NCBI GenBank assembly: GCA_032209605.1
Contig: JASFXZ010000052.1
Span: forward strand, 248,001-312,000
Reading direction: 5' to 3'
DNA length: 64,000 nt
Source of the DNA: Mactromeris polynyma
Taxonomy: Eukaryota; Mollusca; Bivalvia; Venerida; Mactridae
A model generated the notes under the pieces. That model made no database searches. It was not told the DNA's origin and worked only from the letters and a program-made list of their open reading frames with translations. Numbering within the stretch: position 1 is the first letter of the stretch; each line of letters begins with the position of its first letter. Below, piece after piece: positions 1-9,180 of this stretch. The translations under genes were made by a program, and so were the position numbers.

Positions 1-2480
1 ATAGATAAATTACTTAAAATATATTCATTTAGCCAGATTATGGTAAAAGTTGATATTTCTATTGAATAATGTACTGCTTGATATGAGTTAATGAATTTAA
101 TTAATTGAATGTAAGTAATAAAAATAAATATTAAATTTGTGTATATTAATTATTTTCAGGTATGTACATATATGACCTGTTGGTTAATTGGAATGGACAC
201 AGGAACACATATGATATAAAATAAAGGAGCTTATACCACACAAGGAAAATAGAGACAAATCAATAGGAAATAATCAGCAAATCTGTCATCATACCAACAC
301 ATGAGTAAATATGACTATAGTGTCAGTTATTGAATTTGTGACATTCAAATTTAAATTGCTGTTTAAGGTGATTCAACTTACATTAACATTTTAATGGAAA
401 CTTCTAGTGTTTATTGCTCAGTACAGATAATGGTTATAAATGTGTCCTCTTGTACACAAATATACATGTAGCAAGGTGGTACTTTCTACAGCCATCTCAC
501 AGGGATTTATTTGTGATTCTTCCCATATCTACTTAGTGGTCTGAACAAATTTTTATCTCGACTTATTTGATAACACACTTATATGGCCTAGAATGTTTTG
601 AAATTGTACTGAAAATAAATGGATTTGCATTTCTTGGATATATGCATATTAACGCTCTATTACAATTACATGTAATGTTAAGTTTAAACACTATCATTAA
701 ATATTATAGAGATTGTTTATGCTAGTTTTGTTCTTGTAAATGGAATCATTTAGATAAAATCAGGGACTATGTGTTATTGTGAGTTCTAGATAAAAAAGAA
801 AATATGAAATCATGTAGTAAAATGACAATAACATTTTTTAAAATAAACATTCAACCCCTACAATTATATTTTTATTAGTTTAAACATATTTATTTGTCTA
901 AATTGTCATGTAATATGCAATAAATACAGAATAATAAAGTGCATGTAATAGACAAGTGGATAGAATTGGAAGCTAAAGCTTATTGAAATTCTCTCCACTA
1001 TTTTTTTATTGAAGGTAACTGATAACAAAGTGTACATGATATATAATTTAGTGATGAAATGAAGACATGTGAATATTTAATAAAAAAGGATGAACCAGCA
1101 TTTGTGTTTCTTGTATCATTTCTATGTATATTCTCAAACATTGTCCAAACATCTTACATATTGTCCTCAACATTTGCACCTAGTAACATTTAATTGTCAT
1201 GGACTGGGTTTAGATCAGAATTAAAGTCTCTATCAACAAATAAAACAGACAATTAGCTACTTGGAACACATCAACATTGAATTTTATCTCTAGACCAGCA
1301 GACAACTTTTGAATCAATTTTCAGATTTTTTAAATCAGTTGGAAGAATATGAAAATGAATACACAGACTGCCATGGTCATACATATATTGTAGAAAAGGA
1401 AATGAGTTCAGGAATTGTCATATAATACATAATTACACAAGCCAATTACTGTTTTATGTAAAGTATTGTACACAAAGTTCCAACTGCCAACCAAACAATT
1501 GAGATTTGAAGCTTATTATGTATATAAAGCATGGTTTTTGCTTAATGCAGAGACACAGGCATGCAAGCTGAACTTCTGTACATCCATACCATGTAGTAAA
1601 CACTGTAGAATCAGGTCTGAATTTACTTCCTACACATATGAAAGCTACTTTATTTTGTTGGAAATCTTCCTATTTCACGGAAATATAAACCATATATATT
1701 ATATATGTCCGTGCTATTCTAAATAACCATATTTGTGGCTTTGATACTGTGCAATACAATTGGTTGAACTAAATGCAAGTAAATACTACCAAGCTGAAAG
1801 ATGGGTATTCTATTGAATACACAGTGTAGTGTAGTCATATACATAAAACAAAGATTTAATCATTAAGATGTAGGCCTATATATATATTTAATTGCAGAAA
1901 TTAATATTGTACACATGTGGAGTTAAGTTGTGACCATTACTATATATGACCCAAATGAGGCTCATCAGGATAAAGTAACATAATCACAAGGGCTGAAATA
2001 CATTGTTAATGTCAACAACACATGTGTGCATCTGTATAATATTCATAATGAACTCTAGTGACATGAATATACCTTTATCTACTTGTACCTTAACTACCTT
2101 GATGCATACATACATCTTCTAGACACAATTATGCTCCTCTTATTTACATTGATGAATGATTACAACCACCAGTATTCTTAGTCATGTTAATTACAGTTTT
2201 ATTTTCATGAGATATATATCGTGAACAGCTTAAGTACATTCACATATCCGTGCTATTCAGATCGGATCCACACAAAAATTATACATTTTTGAAGTGCTTA
2301 TGTTAAAGTGAATCGGCAGTGGTTTTCATGTTTTATTCGTCTATCTGTCGTCATTTACATATTTTTGTTCCATGTTGTATGTATTCTGATAACTTTATAA
2401 ATTTATCTACCTAAGTTTCTCCGATAATCGCAGATATATAAGCGTTTAAAAAGTCCGTTTCATGTTAACTATTTACATTG
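1..2480. other. AT-rich non-coding stretch, 3' side of PSMC3IP
   Basis: I see no exon on either strand here. The stretch lies downstream of the last visible PSMC3IP exon, so it is probably part of a long intron before the missing C-terminal exon(s). I looked for reverse-strand coding of the conserved basic HOP2 C-terminal segment and did not find it. The only structure noticed is the palindromic motif near 1676-1713 and a half-copy near 2244-2256. Confidence 0.5.
1676..1713. repeat. Dispersed CACGGA...TCCGTG palindrome (copy 1)
   Basis: CACGGAAATATA on the left is answered by TATATGTCCGTG on the right, with one mismatch and an AT-rich loop. It is the same motif as the perfect palindromes near 25532, 54813 and 58322. 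Confidence 0.55.
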
Positions 2481-2519
2481 ACGACGCGAAGTTGACAGGT
2501 GCGTGGGAGAATGACGCAC

Positions 2520-2706
2520 CGGAAGTGTCGTATTTTAGACGGCGTCCCGATTTTTACCGTCTTACGACAACATTTTGTCGCAGCTACGACACTCGAGTTA
2601 CGACACCGTTGATAAAACGGTCTGACGATGTCTTATTTATTTGTCGTAAGTTCTGGAGTTAAGATAAGACATGTCGTAGCTACGACATCTTGATAAAACG
2701 GCCCCC
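2520..2706. repeat. Palindrome-rich repeat with TACGACA motifs
   Basis: The stretch is GC-richer than its surroundings and carries repeated TACGACA/TGTCGTA words in both orientations, plus two copies of TTGATAAAACGG. It looks like a degenerate foldback or MITE-type repeat. A short open frame at 2462-2662 crosses it but shows no protein-like features. The boundaries are approximate. Confidence 0.4.
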
Positions 2707-2981
2707 AGATGTATACATTCTTAGAACAATTACTTAACATTTATTAACGACTGCCTGATTTCCAAACCAAACAGGAGGACACACCCATTTAAAGTCAACT
2801 GACAATAGATCATGTGGGTTTTCATTTTTGACCAGTTAACGTGATAAAAATGGATAGCAGGCAAAACGACAAAGTTTACTGATGAACTATGCCTTTGCCA
2901 CTAAAAAGGACAATAATTAGATGCTTTGTATGGAAACATATTAATTTTAAAGAAACCTTGCATAATTATATAAACAATTAC

Positions 2982-5900
2982 CTTTTCTTTTTCTTCTGGT
3001 GATACAACATTTCCTCCCTCTTTCAGCTGTTTTAGCTTGGACAAGAACCGTGTATGCTAAAACGACAAATTCAGAAAGAAAGTTAAAATACAGAAATACG
3101 GTAACACTGTAAAGACTTGTTTCGGTAATTTTTCTGATGTTAAAACTAGAAATTTTATGTATTATATCATGTTTAGTTTAAATATTTTTTTTTTACATCG
3201 ATCGTGAAACAAGTTCTTACAACTTACACCAATCACTCTCGATGACTGCTTCCTGGCTACCAATCAAATTTAGGGATATTGAAGTTCATGATCAAACCCA
3301 GCTCATCGTGGGTTCAAACTCACAACCTTTGGATCAGGAGTCAGGCGCTCCACCCCTTGACCACTGTGCCTCCCTATATCAAGTTTAAGATATATGTCAA
3401 AAGGAAGCATGATGATGCTGTTCTCGTCTTATAATCAGTTTACCATCACTATTTATTTATTTTGGTCACCAGCCACTTGGCTCTGTAGTAGAACATTCAC
3501 CTTGAGCGCTGAAAGTTACGAGACCGATCCATGGCCATGACATAACAAGAAGCAATAAATGGCCTTAGAAACAAACTCACAGAGAAGAACATACCTTGGC
3601 CGAGGCTTCAGTCAATTGCCTCTGTGCTTCCTCTGTTGTAGAGCAACCATTTAACATCTTTAACTCTGAAAACAATTGATCACAAATGGAAGCCGAGGAC
3701 TGAAGAAAATGAGCGTAAATACAGTCAACGACACTTCTAAGTCCACACTTCCGATTTTCATGACTAACTTCGACATTTGTTGGAGTATTTCGACCAGCAG
3801 CAGTAAAACTGTCACGGTTGAGCGGATTCGTATCCGATTGTTAGTTTTGTTATGTTTTCATATAATAAAATATTTTGTTAAGATTGTGACCAGGTTTTAT
3901 AAAAATACTCCAACAAATGTCGAAGTTAGCCATGAAAATCGAAGTGTGGACTTAGAAGTGTCGTTGAGTGTATGCTCAGTATTATTTTTTGGCAGCAAAT
4001 TAGTTTCGATTTTTGCATCAGATACTCTGTGAAACCTCGATGATTGATTCTTAAGAAAGTTGGTATTAGTTATATATTAGATAAATAATGTAGGAAATAC
4101 TATAAAAACTCGTCCATGAAGATATGGTCCCAATAATGAGGTTCTAATATATATTGAGTTAATTTTTATTGCATCAATCACAGATTAGAACTAATATGCA
4201 TATATCCTAAGATAATCTCGTAACAAACAATATCTTACCAGCCTCCAGCTGTCTGATTTCCTCTGTACCACTTTGTAGCTTCCGAGTCAACTCGCTTATA
4301 GTGGTATCCATTGATTTTATCTCACCATCGTTGACCTGACATAATAACAAAAACACAGAAGTTACCCAGTAAATATAATTATATTTTTTACTTCTTCAAA
4401 ACATAATATTTCAATGTCAGTTGATGATCTCTTGAAATTGAATTTTTTCATTATATGCACAATGAAAATACTTGATAGGTATTGATTCATAGTAAACAAA
4501 ACAATAGTAAAACAATTGGAATAATTACTTATTGTGGTAAACATGGGATGACTATTTGAAATATACAGTGCTTGACTGGATTACTGACTAGCACTTGCAT
4601 CCATTCAGTTTTTCAATAGCAAGTTATAACCACAACTCTCCTTTCTAGTAATGGTAAAGCTTTCATTAACATTGAGAGAATGTTCCTTCTCCATAATAAT
4701 AACCGGTGTCTATGATACCAAGTCATATATAGGTTTAAAATTCATAAGGGTAATAAAACAATATCTTTACAACTTAATTTCATTTGAAATCATCCATTCC
4801 GAAATTTCATTTCGATTAATTCATAGTTTCAAAAAGCCCATTTCAAATCAATGAGCCTAAGAAGATACATCGGGACCTGATATTTATTTCGGACGATACT
4901 AAGTACTCGGATAGAAAGTTATCGACTAAACCAGGCACGACTATATAATTGTTAACAAGATCACTACAGTTAAGTGGCATATGAGCAACGAGTTCCTATG
5001 TTCAAAGCAGCGGACATTTTTTCCATTATATACAGCAGGATACTTTCAACTTCAATAGCAGATCAATTTGTTCAAAGAAGAAGGATACTTTACAAACATG
5101 CATACATAAAGAATAGAAATGTCCTACTAATGGAAACTACTATTCAAGCATAGATCAATGGTTACCTCTGGGAACTGTAACTGATCAGCTACATACACTT
5201 TCTGTTTACCATATACCTTCTCTTTTATGTTCCCTGTTTCAGCTAGACTTTCACAGGCCTTCACTACAGCCTGAAACAAAGGATTTCTACATGTGTACAC
5301 AGAACTCTACAGAACAGAACAGGCCATGATAGGATAGGACAGGACACTTACGTTGATTTAGAAATATACAGCTGATAGATCTCTCTATTTTTATAGAAAC
5401 TAAAGTTTACAGTATATTTATTTGAACATTGGGTTCTGTAGTCAGGCACTCTACCCCTCTACCACTAAGCTTCCTTTAATACTGTTATCAATACATATAA
5501 TAATATTGCATAAAAAACATACAAATGAATTGCTCGCATATTTAAGGCAGGGGATAGTAATTATTTCAAAGCATTTAATAATAATGCATAATAAAATCAA
5601 CCACTTAAATTCTAAGCACATATACTGCTTTACTGGGTACTTTTAGATATACTGTAATACAGTAAAACCCAACTTAACAACCACCAATAATAAGACCATC
5701 TTGAAATTAAGACCACAATTTTCAAATCCAATTTATCGGTTTGCATTTTATTCAACTTCAAAATTAAGACCACCTCAATAAGAACACCAGTTTTCAAGAG
5801 TCTCAATGGGGGGTCTTATTATTGAGGCTGTACAGTAAATACTATGCATCTTAAAGAAGTCATGTTTGCAAATGTTTTCCCAGAACATAACAATTAGTAT

Positions 5901-6998
5901 TATTCGGCAATGAAGGGCATTACACCACGCTGGAAATTTAATATTTATTGAAGAAGGAATTCATTTTCTGAAAATCATATGAAATGGAATTAAAAGTAAG
6001 AGAGAAAATATAATAAATATCAGGGATAGGTTTATTTGCTGTGCATGGAAATACCGAAATACAAATATTTCCCAATTCTATCTCACAAGTATTTTTTTTC
6101 AAACTCTTCATTGTTTGACTTATATCAATAAGGATACTAAAATACATATATTCCATTGAAAATTCTCTTGTAATGATACAATTAAACATTTTGACAAAAT
6201 ACCACAATACACATGATTAACGGGTATATGAACTATGACTATATCACATAAATTATTTCATAATTTATCTTACATTGTCTTCAATAGTTACACATTCAAT
6301 GTTCATTCTTTCATAGACTCTACTGAACTAATAAACTTTACACTTAAAAAAAAGTTACATATTTTTTTAATTTGTGGTTTGGTGTATTTTGTTATTTCAG
6401 TGTATTTCGATATTTCAGTGTATTTTGATATTTCAGTGTATTTCAATATTTCCAGACACCCATATAGCCTTAATAGAGGGTACATATATATATACAGTTT
6501 TCATTGAAGAATGGCAGACATACAGTTTTTCCATATTCCTTATGCAGATTGTTACAGATATCGATAGAACTGTAAGGTCGATTCTGCTTGTTTAGGTAAT
6601 CCAACACAGCAACAACAGCTGAAATATAAAACCAAAACTTTATGATGGACCAACTAGTCTGTAGCATTTGTGTATAATTTATTATGTCTGAGGATATATA
6701 TATAAATATAGAGTAGTATAATAGTATCGGATTTATATAACAAGAGAGACACAAAACTGGCAAAATAAATCTTAAGTTATTCAATATTTCTGCAGTCAAC
6801 TTGATGTTTACCACATGCCTAACTGTTGAATTCCAGTTCACAAACGTCTGGGTCGAATAGTTTTAAGTACGAAAACTTCCAATATGTTCCCCTCATCAAT
6901 CAGCGAATTCTATAAAATTTAAACTCATCAAACATTTGGCTTCTATCACTTACTTAACATTTAATAATCTTACCTTGAGCGTCCTTCGATTTGCTCAT
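2982..6998 (-). CDS. PSMC3IP: Homologous-pairing protein 2 homolog (HOP2/PSMC3IP), 5' six exons, 3' partial
   Basis: The product is the partner of MND1 that stimulates DMC1/RAD51 strand exchange in meiotic recombination in the nucleus. Coding exons in transcript order are 6974-6998, 6524-6618, 5166-5270, 4239-4335, 3595-3665 and 2982-3056. All have GT/AG borders and matching phases, and together encode 156 residues. The start MSKSKDAQ is at 6998. Residues about 8-75 form the winged-helix DNA-binding domain: LNKQNRPYSSIDICNNL, then a region with ETGNIKEKVYGKQKVYVADQ. Residues about 76-156 are the predicted coiled coil (QSGTEEIRQLEAELKML, then VSPEEKEK). Family members are about 215 residues, so the basic C-terminal segment is missing and should lie left of the window. 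The introns carry MITEs and SINE pieces. Identification rests on clear motif similarity along the whole visible length. Confidence 0.93.
3285..3375 (-). repeat. tRNA-derived SINE fragment
   Basis: On the minus strand an A-box-like stretch (GTGGTCAAGGGGTGGAGCG) is followed by a B-box (GTGAGTTTGAACCC). The same head occurs, shortened, at 5432-5478 and again at 43918-44025, also on the minus strand. It lies in a PSMC3IP intron. Confidence 0.55.
3476..3548 (+). repeat. tRNA-like SINE fragment
   Basis: The stretch TTGGCTCTGTAGTAGAAC...GAGACCGATCC resembles a decayed tRNA-derived Pol III head (A box then B box). It is short and unpaired with any recognisable tail. Confidence 0.4.
3720..3972. mobile_element. 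MITE with about 70-bp terminal inverted repeats, TA-flanked
   Basis: The left arm (3722-3789) and right arm (3903-3970) are near-perfect reverse complements over about 70 bp, with roughly three differences, around a 113-bp centre. Outer ends read CAGTCAACGACAC and, on the opposite strand, CACTCAACGACAC, with TA on both sides. That fits a Tc1/mariner-style insertion. There is no transposase. It sits about 55 bp upstream of the acceptor of PSMC3IP exon 5. An apparent plus-strand reading frame (3676-4032) is an accident of this element. Confidence 0.85.
4795..4945 (+). mobile_element. MITE family B fragment
   Basis: Shares AGCCCATTTCAA, AAGATACATCGGGAC and TCGACTAAA, in the same order and spacing, with the copy at 24131-24306. 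It is non-coding and lies in a PSMC3IP intron. Confidence 0.6.
5432..5478 (-). repeat. SINE head fragment
   Basis: The minus-strand sequence TAGTGGTAGAGGGGTAGAG matches the A-box part of the SINE at 3285-3375. The B-box part is absent. Confidence 0.4.
5658..5837. mobile_element. MITE family A (pogo/Tc1-like ends)
   Basis: Begins TACAGTAAAACCC and contains the family words AATAATAAGACCA, TTAAGACCACC and GGTCTTATTATTGAGG. The right end is degenerate (GGCTGTACAGTA). It lies in a PSMC3IP intron. Confidence 0.75.
6391..6458. repeat. 18-bp tandem repeat, about 3.5 copies
   Basis: The unit is GTGTATTTCGATATTTCA with single-base variants. Because 18 is a multiple of three it stays open in several frames and produces spurious reading frames. 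It is intronic in PSMC3IP, just downstream of exon 2. Confidence 0.8.
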
Positions 6999-7313
6999 AC
7001 TTGCTGCGGAAGAGCTTTATAATAATCTTGGTTTATTGTAAACCAAAATATCGCGGGACGGTAACTGGTCGACTCGTACCTTGGTCAACTCGTACTCTTT
7101 CTTCGGTCAACTCGCACCCCTCATTTTTAGTTTTAAGATGTATGTTCTTTTTTTCAAGTTTCAAATAGGATTGACATCTGTTATTCTGAAAATGCAAGAA
7201 CAAAGACATTATCCCATTTCTTAAGGTCTTTGGCAAGACTGAATACAACTCGGAAAATAATATTCAGCAATATTATATTTGGTTGTTTTGTCAAATTCCA
7301 AAATAATCATAAT

Positions 7314-7342
7314 CACGGACATAGATGGTTTATATGTCCGTG
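7314..7342. repeat. Dispersed CACGGACATA palindrome (copy 2)
   Basis: Perfect 10-bp arms CACGGACATA and TATGTCCGTG around a 9-bp loop. Confidence 0.75.
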
Positions 7343-7611
7343 TCATAATGGAGATTGTGCTTTGTTCCAAAAATGTGTAATTATGCATTAATATCAAACG
7401 ATACATTAATAAGTCAGCAGTACCACAAATGGACCGAGATTTGGGGTAGATATATCGCATTTTTTCATGATTTTGGTTGCTTAAATATCGTCCAATTGTA
7501 GAATAACCAGCTGAATTTAATAAGTAGTGATCAGTAATACCAAAGACGTTATGTATGAAAAACATCGTAGTGGTACCTAGGCCCTACCTGGAAACAAGAA
7601 ACGACCGATAG

Positions 7612-7648
7612 CACCACGCACGTATGCTATAAATATATGTCCGTGGTA
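7612..7648. repeat. Decayed palindrome of the same family (copy 3)
   Basis: The right arm ATATATGTCCGTGGTAGC is intact. The left arm GCACCACGCACGTAT carries several changes. Confidence 0.4.
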
Positions 7649-8042
7649 GCACTTAATATAGTTGATGACTTACAGGAAAAAACTTTGAATTCCCCAAAAC
7701 TGCAAGTCTTCAGAGATTGCTAGTTGTGACAGGAGAGGATGAAACACCAGTCCTGTTGAAATAGCACGACATGTAGAACTCCAAGGGCAACATTTGAAAA
7801 CATACTCGTGAAGAGTAAGATAGAAATCTTGTACGATGGTTTATACATATGTAGCCAAGGAAACAGAAAAATATGTACATGTACTATACAGTCAATCTTG
7901 TACTAAGAGACCACCAAAGGCAGGGGCGTAGCTAATAGGTTTGTGATGTGTACGCAAGATCCTTTTTGCGGGGGGTCCGGGGGTACTCCCCCGAAAAAAA
8001 AGTTGTTTCTAGATTGTCTGTAGTGACTTCTGGGCGCATTGA

Positions 8043-8242
8043 TGTTATGTCCTATCATATATATCTATCATTGTATGCTTTACATATACATGTATGTGAG
8101 ACCATCATTCTATTAGTGTTGATTCTATACATATATACAGATATACACTCTGTACAGTACTTCCGGAATAAAGCAGCCATTACCATTCTATGTGTTTTCT
8201 TATAGTTATTAAATCCATAAAGTATAAACAAGAGACACATCA
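8043..8242 (+). repeat. 5' LTR (200 bp)
   Basis: Begins TGTTATGTCC and ends GAGACACATCA, the usual TG...CA ends. It is identical by eye to 12265-12464. It contains AATAAA (in GGAATAAAGCAGCC), a plausible polyadenylation signal. Confidence 0.92.
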
Positions 8243-8244
8243 TC

Positions 8245-8257
8245 TGGCGACGAGGAT
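8245..8257 (+). promoter_or_regulatory. Primer binding site, tRNA-Ser type
   Basis: TGGCGACGAGGAT starts two bases after the 5' LTR. It is complementary to the 3' end of animal tRNA-Ser(GCT) including the CCA tail, as I recall that tRNA. Confidence 0.75.
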
Positions 8258-8340
8258 ATTTAAAACAATACAAACCCGCGTTGGATTATTATTTGTGATT
8301 TGTTAAATTGATGGATTACGACGTTTAACAACCAAACATC

Positions 8341-9180
8341 ATGAATAATTTACCTCACTTTCCATCGTTTGACTATGAAACGGACAGGTCAAATGCAGGA
8401 ACAAAATGGGAAAAATGGATGGGGCGGTTAGAAAATCTATTTGTTGGACTGAAAATTGCTGATGGTGATCAGCAACGGGCTTTATTATTACATTATGCTG
8501 GAGAAAAGGTATACGACATATACGATGCAGAAAAGAGAGATTCTGAAGCAACATATGAGGCAACAAAGAAAGTGCTTACAGACTATTTTTCACCAAAGAA
8601 AAACGTGCAAATGGAAATATATAATTTTCGGTCACATAAGCAAAGTGAAACGCAATCATTAGATGAATTTGTGACTGAATTAAGAACATTAGCAAAGAAC
8701 TGTAAGTTTAATGAGGTAGACAAAGAAATTCTACAACAAGTGATTCAAAATTGCAGGTCGAATCAGTTACGTAGACGTGCACTAAGAGAGCCGGATAAGT
8801 CACTTAATGATATTTTAACATTGGGGCGTATGTTAGAACAATCAGAATTGCAGGCATCTGCAATAGAGGGGCCTGAAAAAGTGCAATATGTCCAAGCACC
8901 GCAGCGTGGAAAGAATAAATGGCATAACCAGGGTCGTGGGAAAAAGCAAAATCGAGGGCGTGGCAATGGTGGAGCAGGACGCAGCTACAGCTCAGCAGCA
9001 TCATCACGTGATCATAAACAGCCTAATGCAGTCTGCAGGAATTGTGGCTACGAATATCCACACAGAGATAAGCCGTGCCCGGCAAAAGGGAAGAAGTGTA
9101 ATAAATGCCAAAAGGTGAATCATTTCGCTAAGTGTTGTCGGGGAAAGTATGTAAATGAAGTCCAGCAGAACTGTGAGTAA
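8341..9180 (+). CDS. Gag-like protein of the Mag-like element
   Basis: 279 residues beginning MNNLPHFPSFDYETDRSN. The first 170 or so residues form the capsid-like helical region, with DEFVTELRTLAKNC typical of retrotransposon Gag. A basic Gly/Arg/Asn linker (about 180-220) precedes two zinc knuckles: CRNCG...H...C near 231 and CX2CX4HX4C (CNKCQKVNHFAKC) near 252. The frame stops just after the second knuckle, where a protease would normally follow. It overlaps the pol frame by 26 bases and pol is in the +1 frame. The knuckles indicate RNA packaging. The abrupt end marks an internal deletion. Confidence 0.9.
   Translation: MNNLPHFPSFDYETDRSNAGTKWEKWMGRLENLFVGLKIADGDQQRALLLHYAGEKVYDIYDAEKRDSEATYEATKKVLTDYFSPKKNVQMEIYNFRSHKQSETQSLDEFVTELRTLAKNCKFNEVDKEILQQVIQNCRSNQLRRRALREPDKSLNDILTLGRMLEQSELQASAIEGPEKVQYVQAPQRGKNKWHNQGRGKKQNRGRGNGGAGRSYSSAASSRDHKQPNAVCRNCGYEYPHRDKPCPAKGKKCNKCQKVNHFAKCCRGKYVNEVQQNCE

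Larger units (their letters stand above)
6999..7886. other. Upstream region of PSMC3IP
   Basis: No coding signal was found. Near 7075-7120 there are three spaced repeats of GGTCRACTCGYAC-type words. A palindrome of the CACGGACATA family lies at 7314-7342 and a decayed one around 7612-7648. The PSMC3IP promoter must lie here, but I see no clear TATA box. Confidence 0.4.

Noticed and set aside
3676..4032. 118-codon plus-strand frame
   Set aside because: It runs through both arms of the TIR MITE, so the two halves are reverse complements. An artefact.
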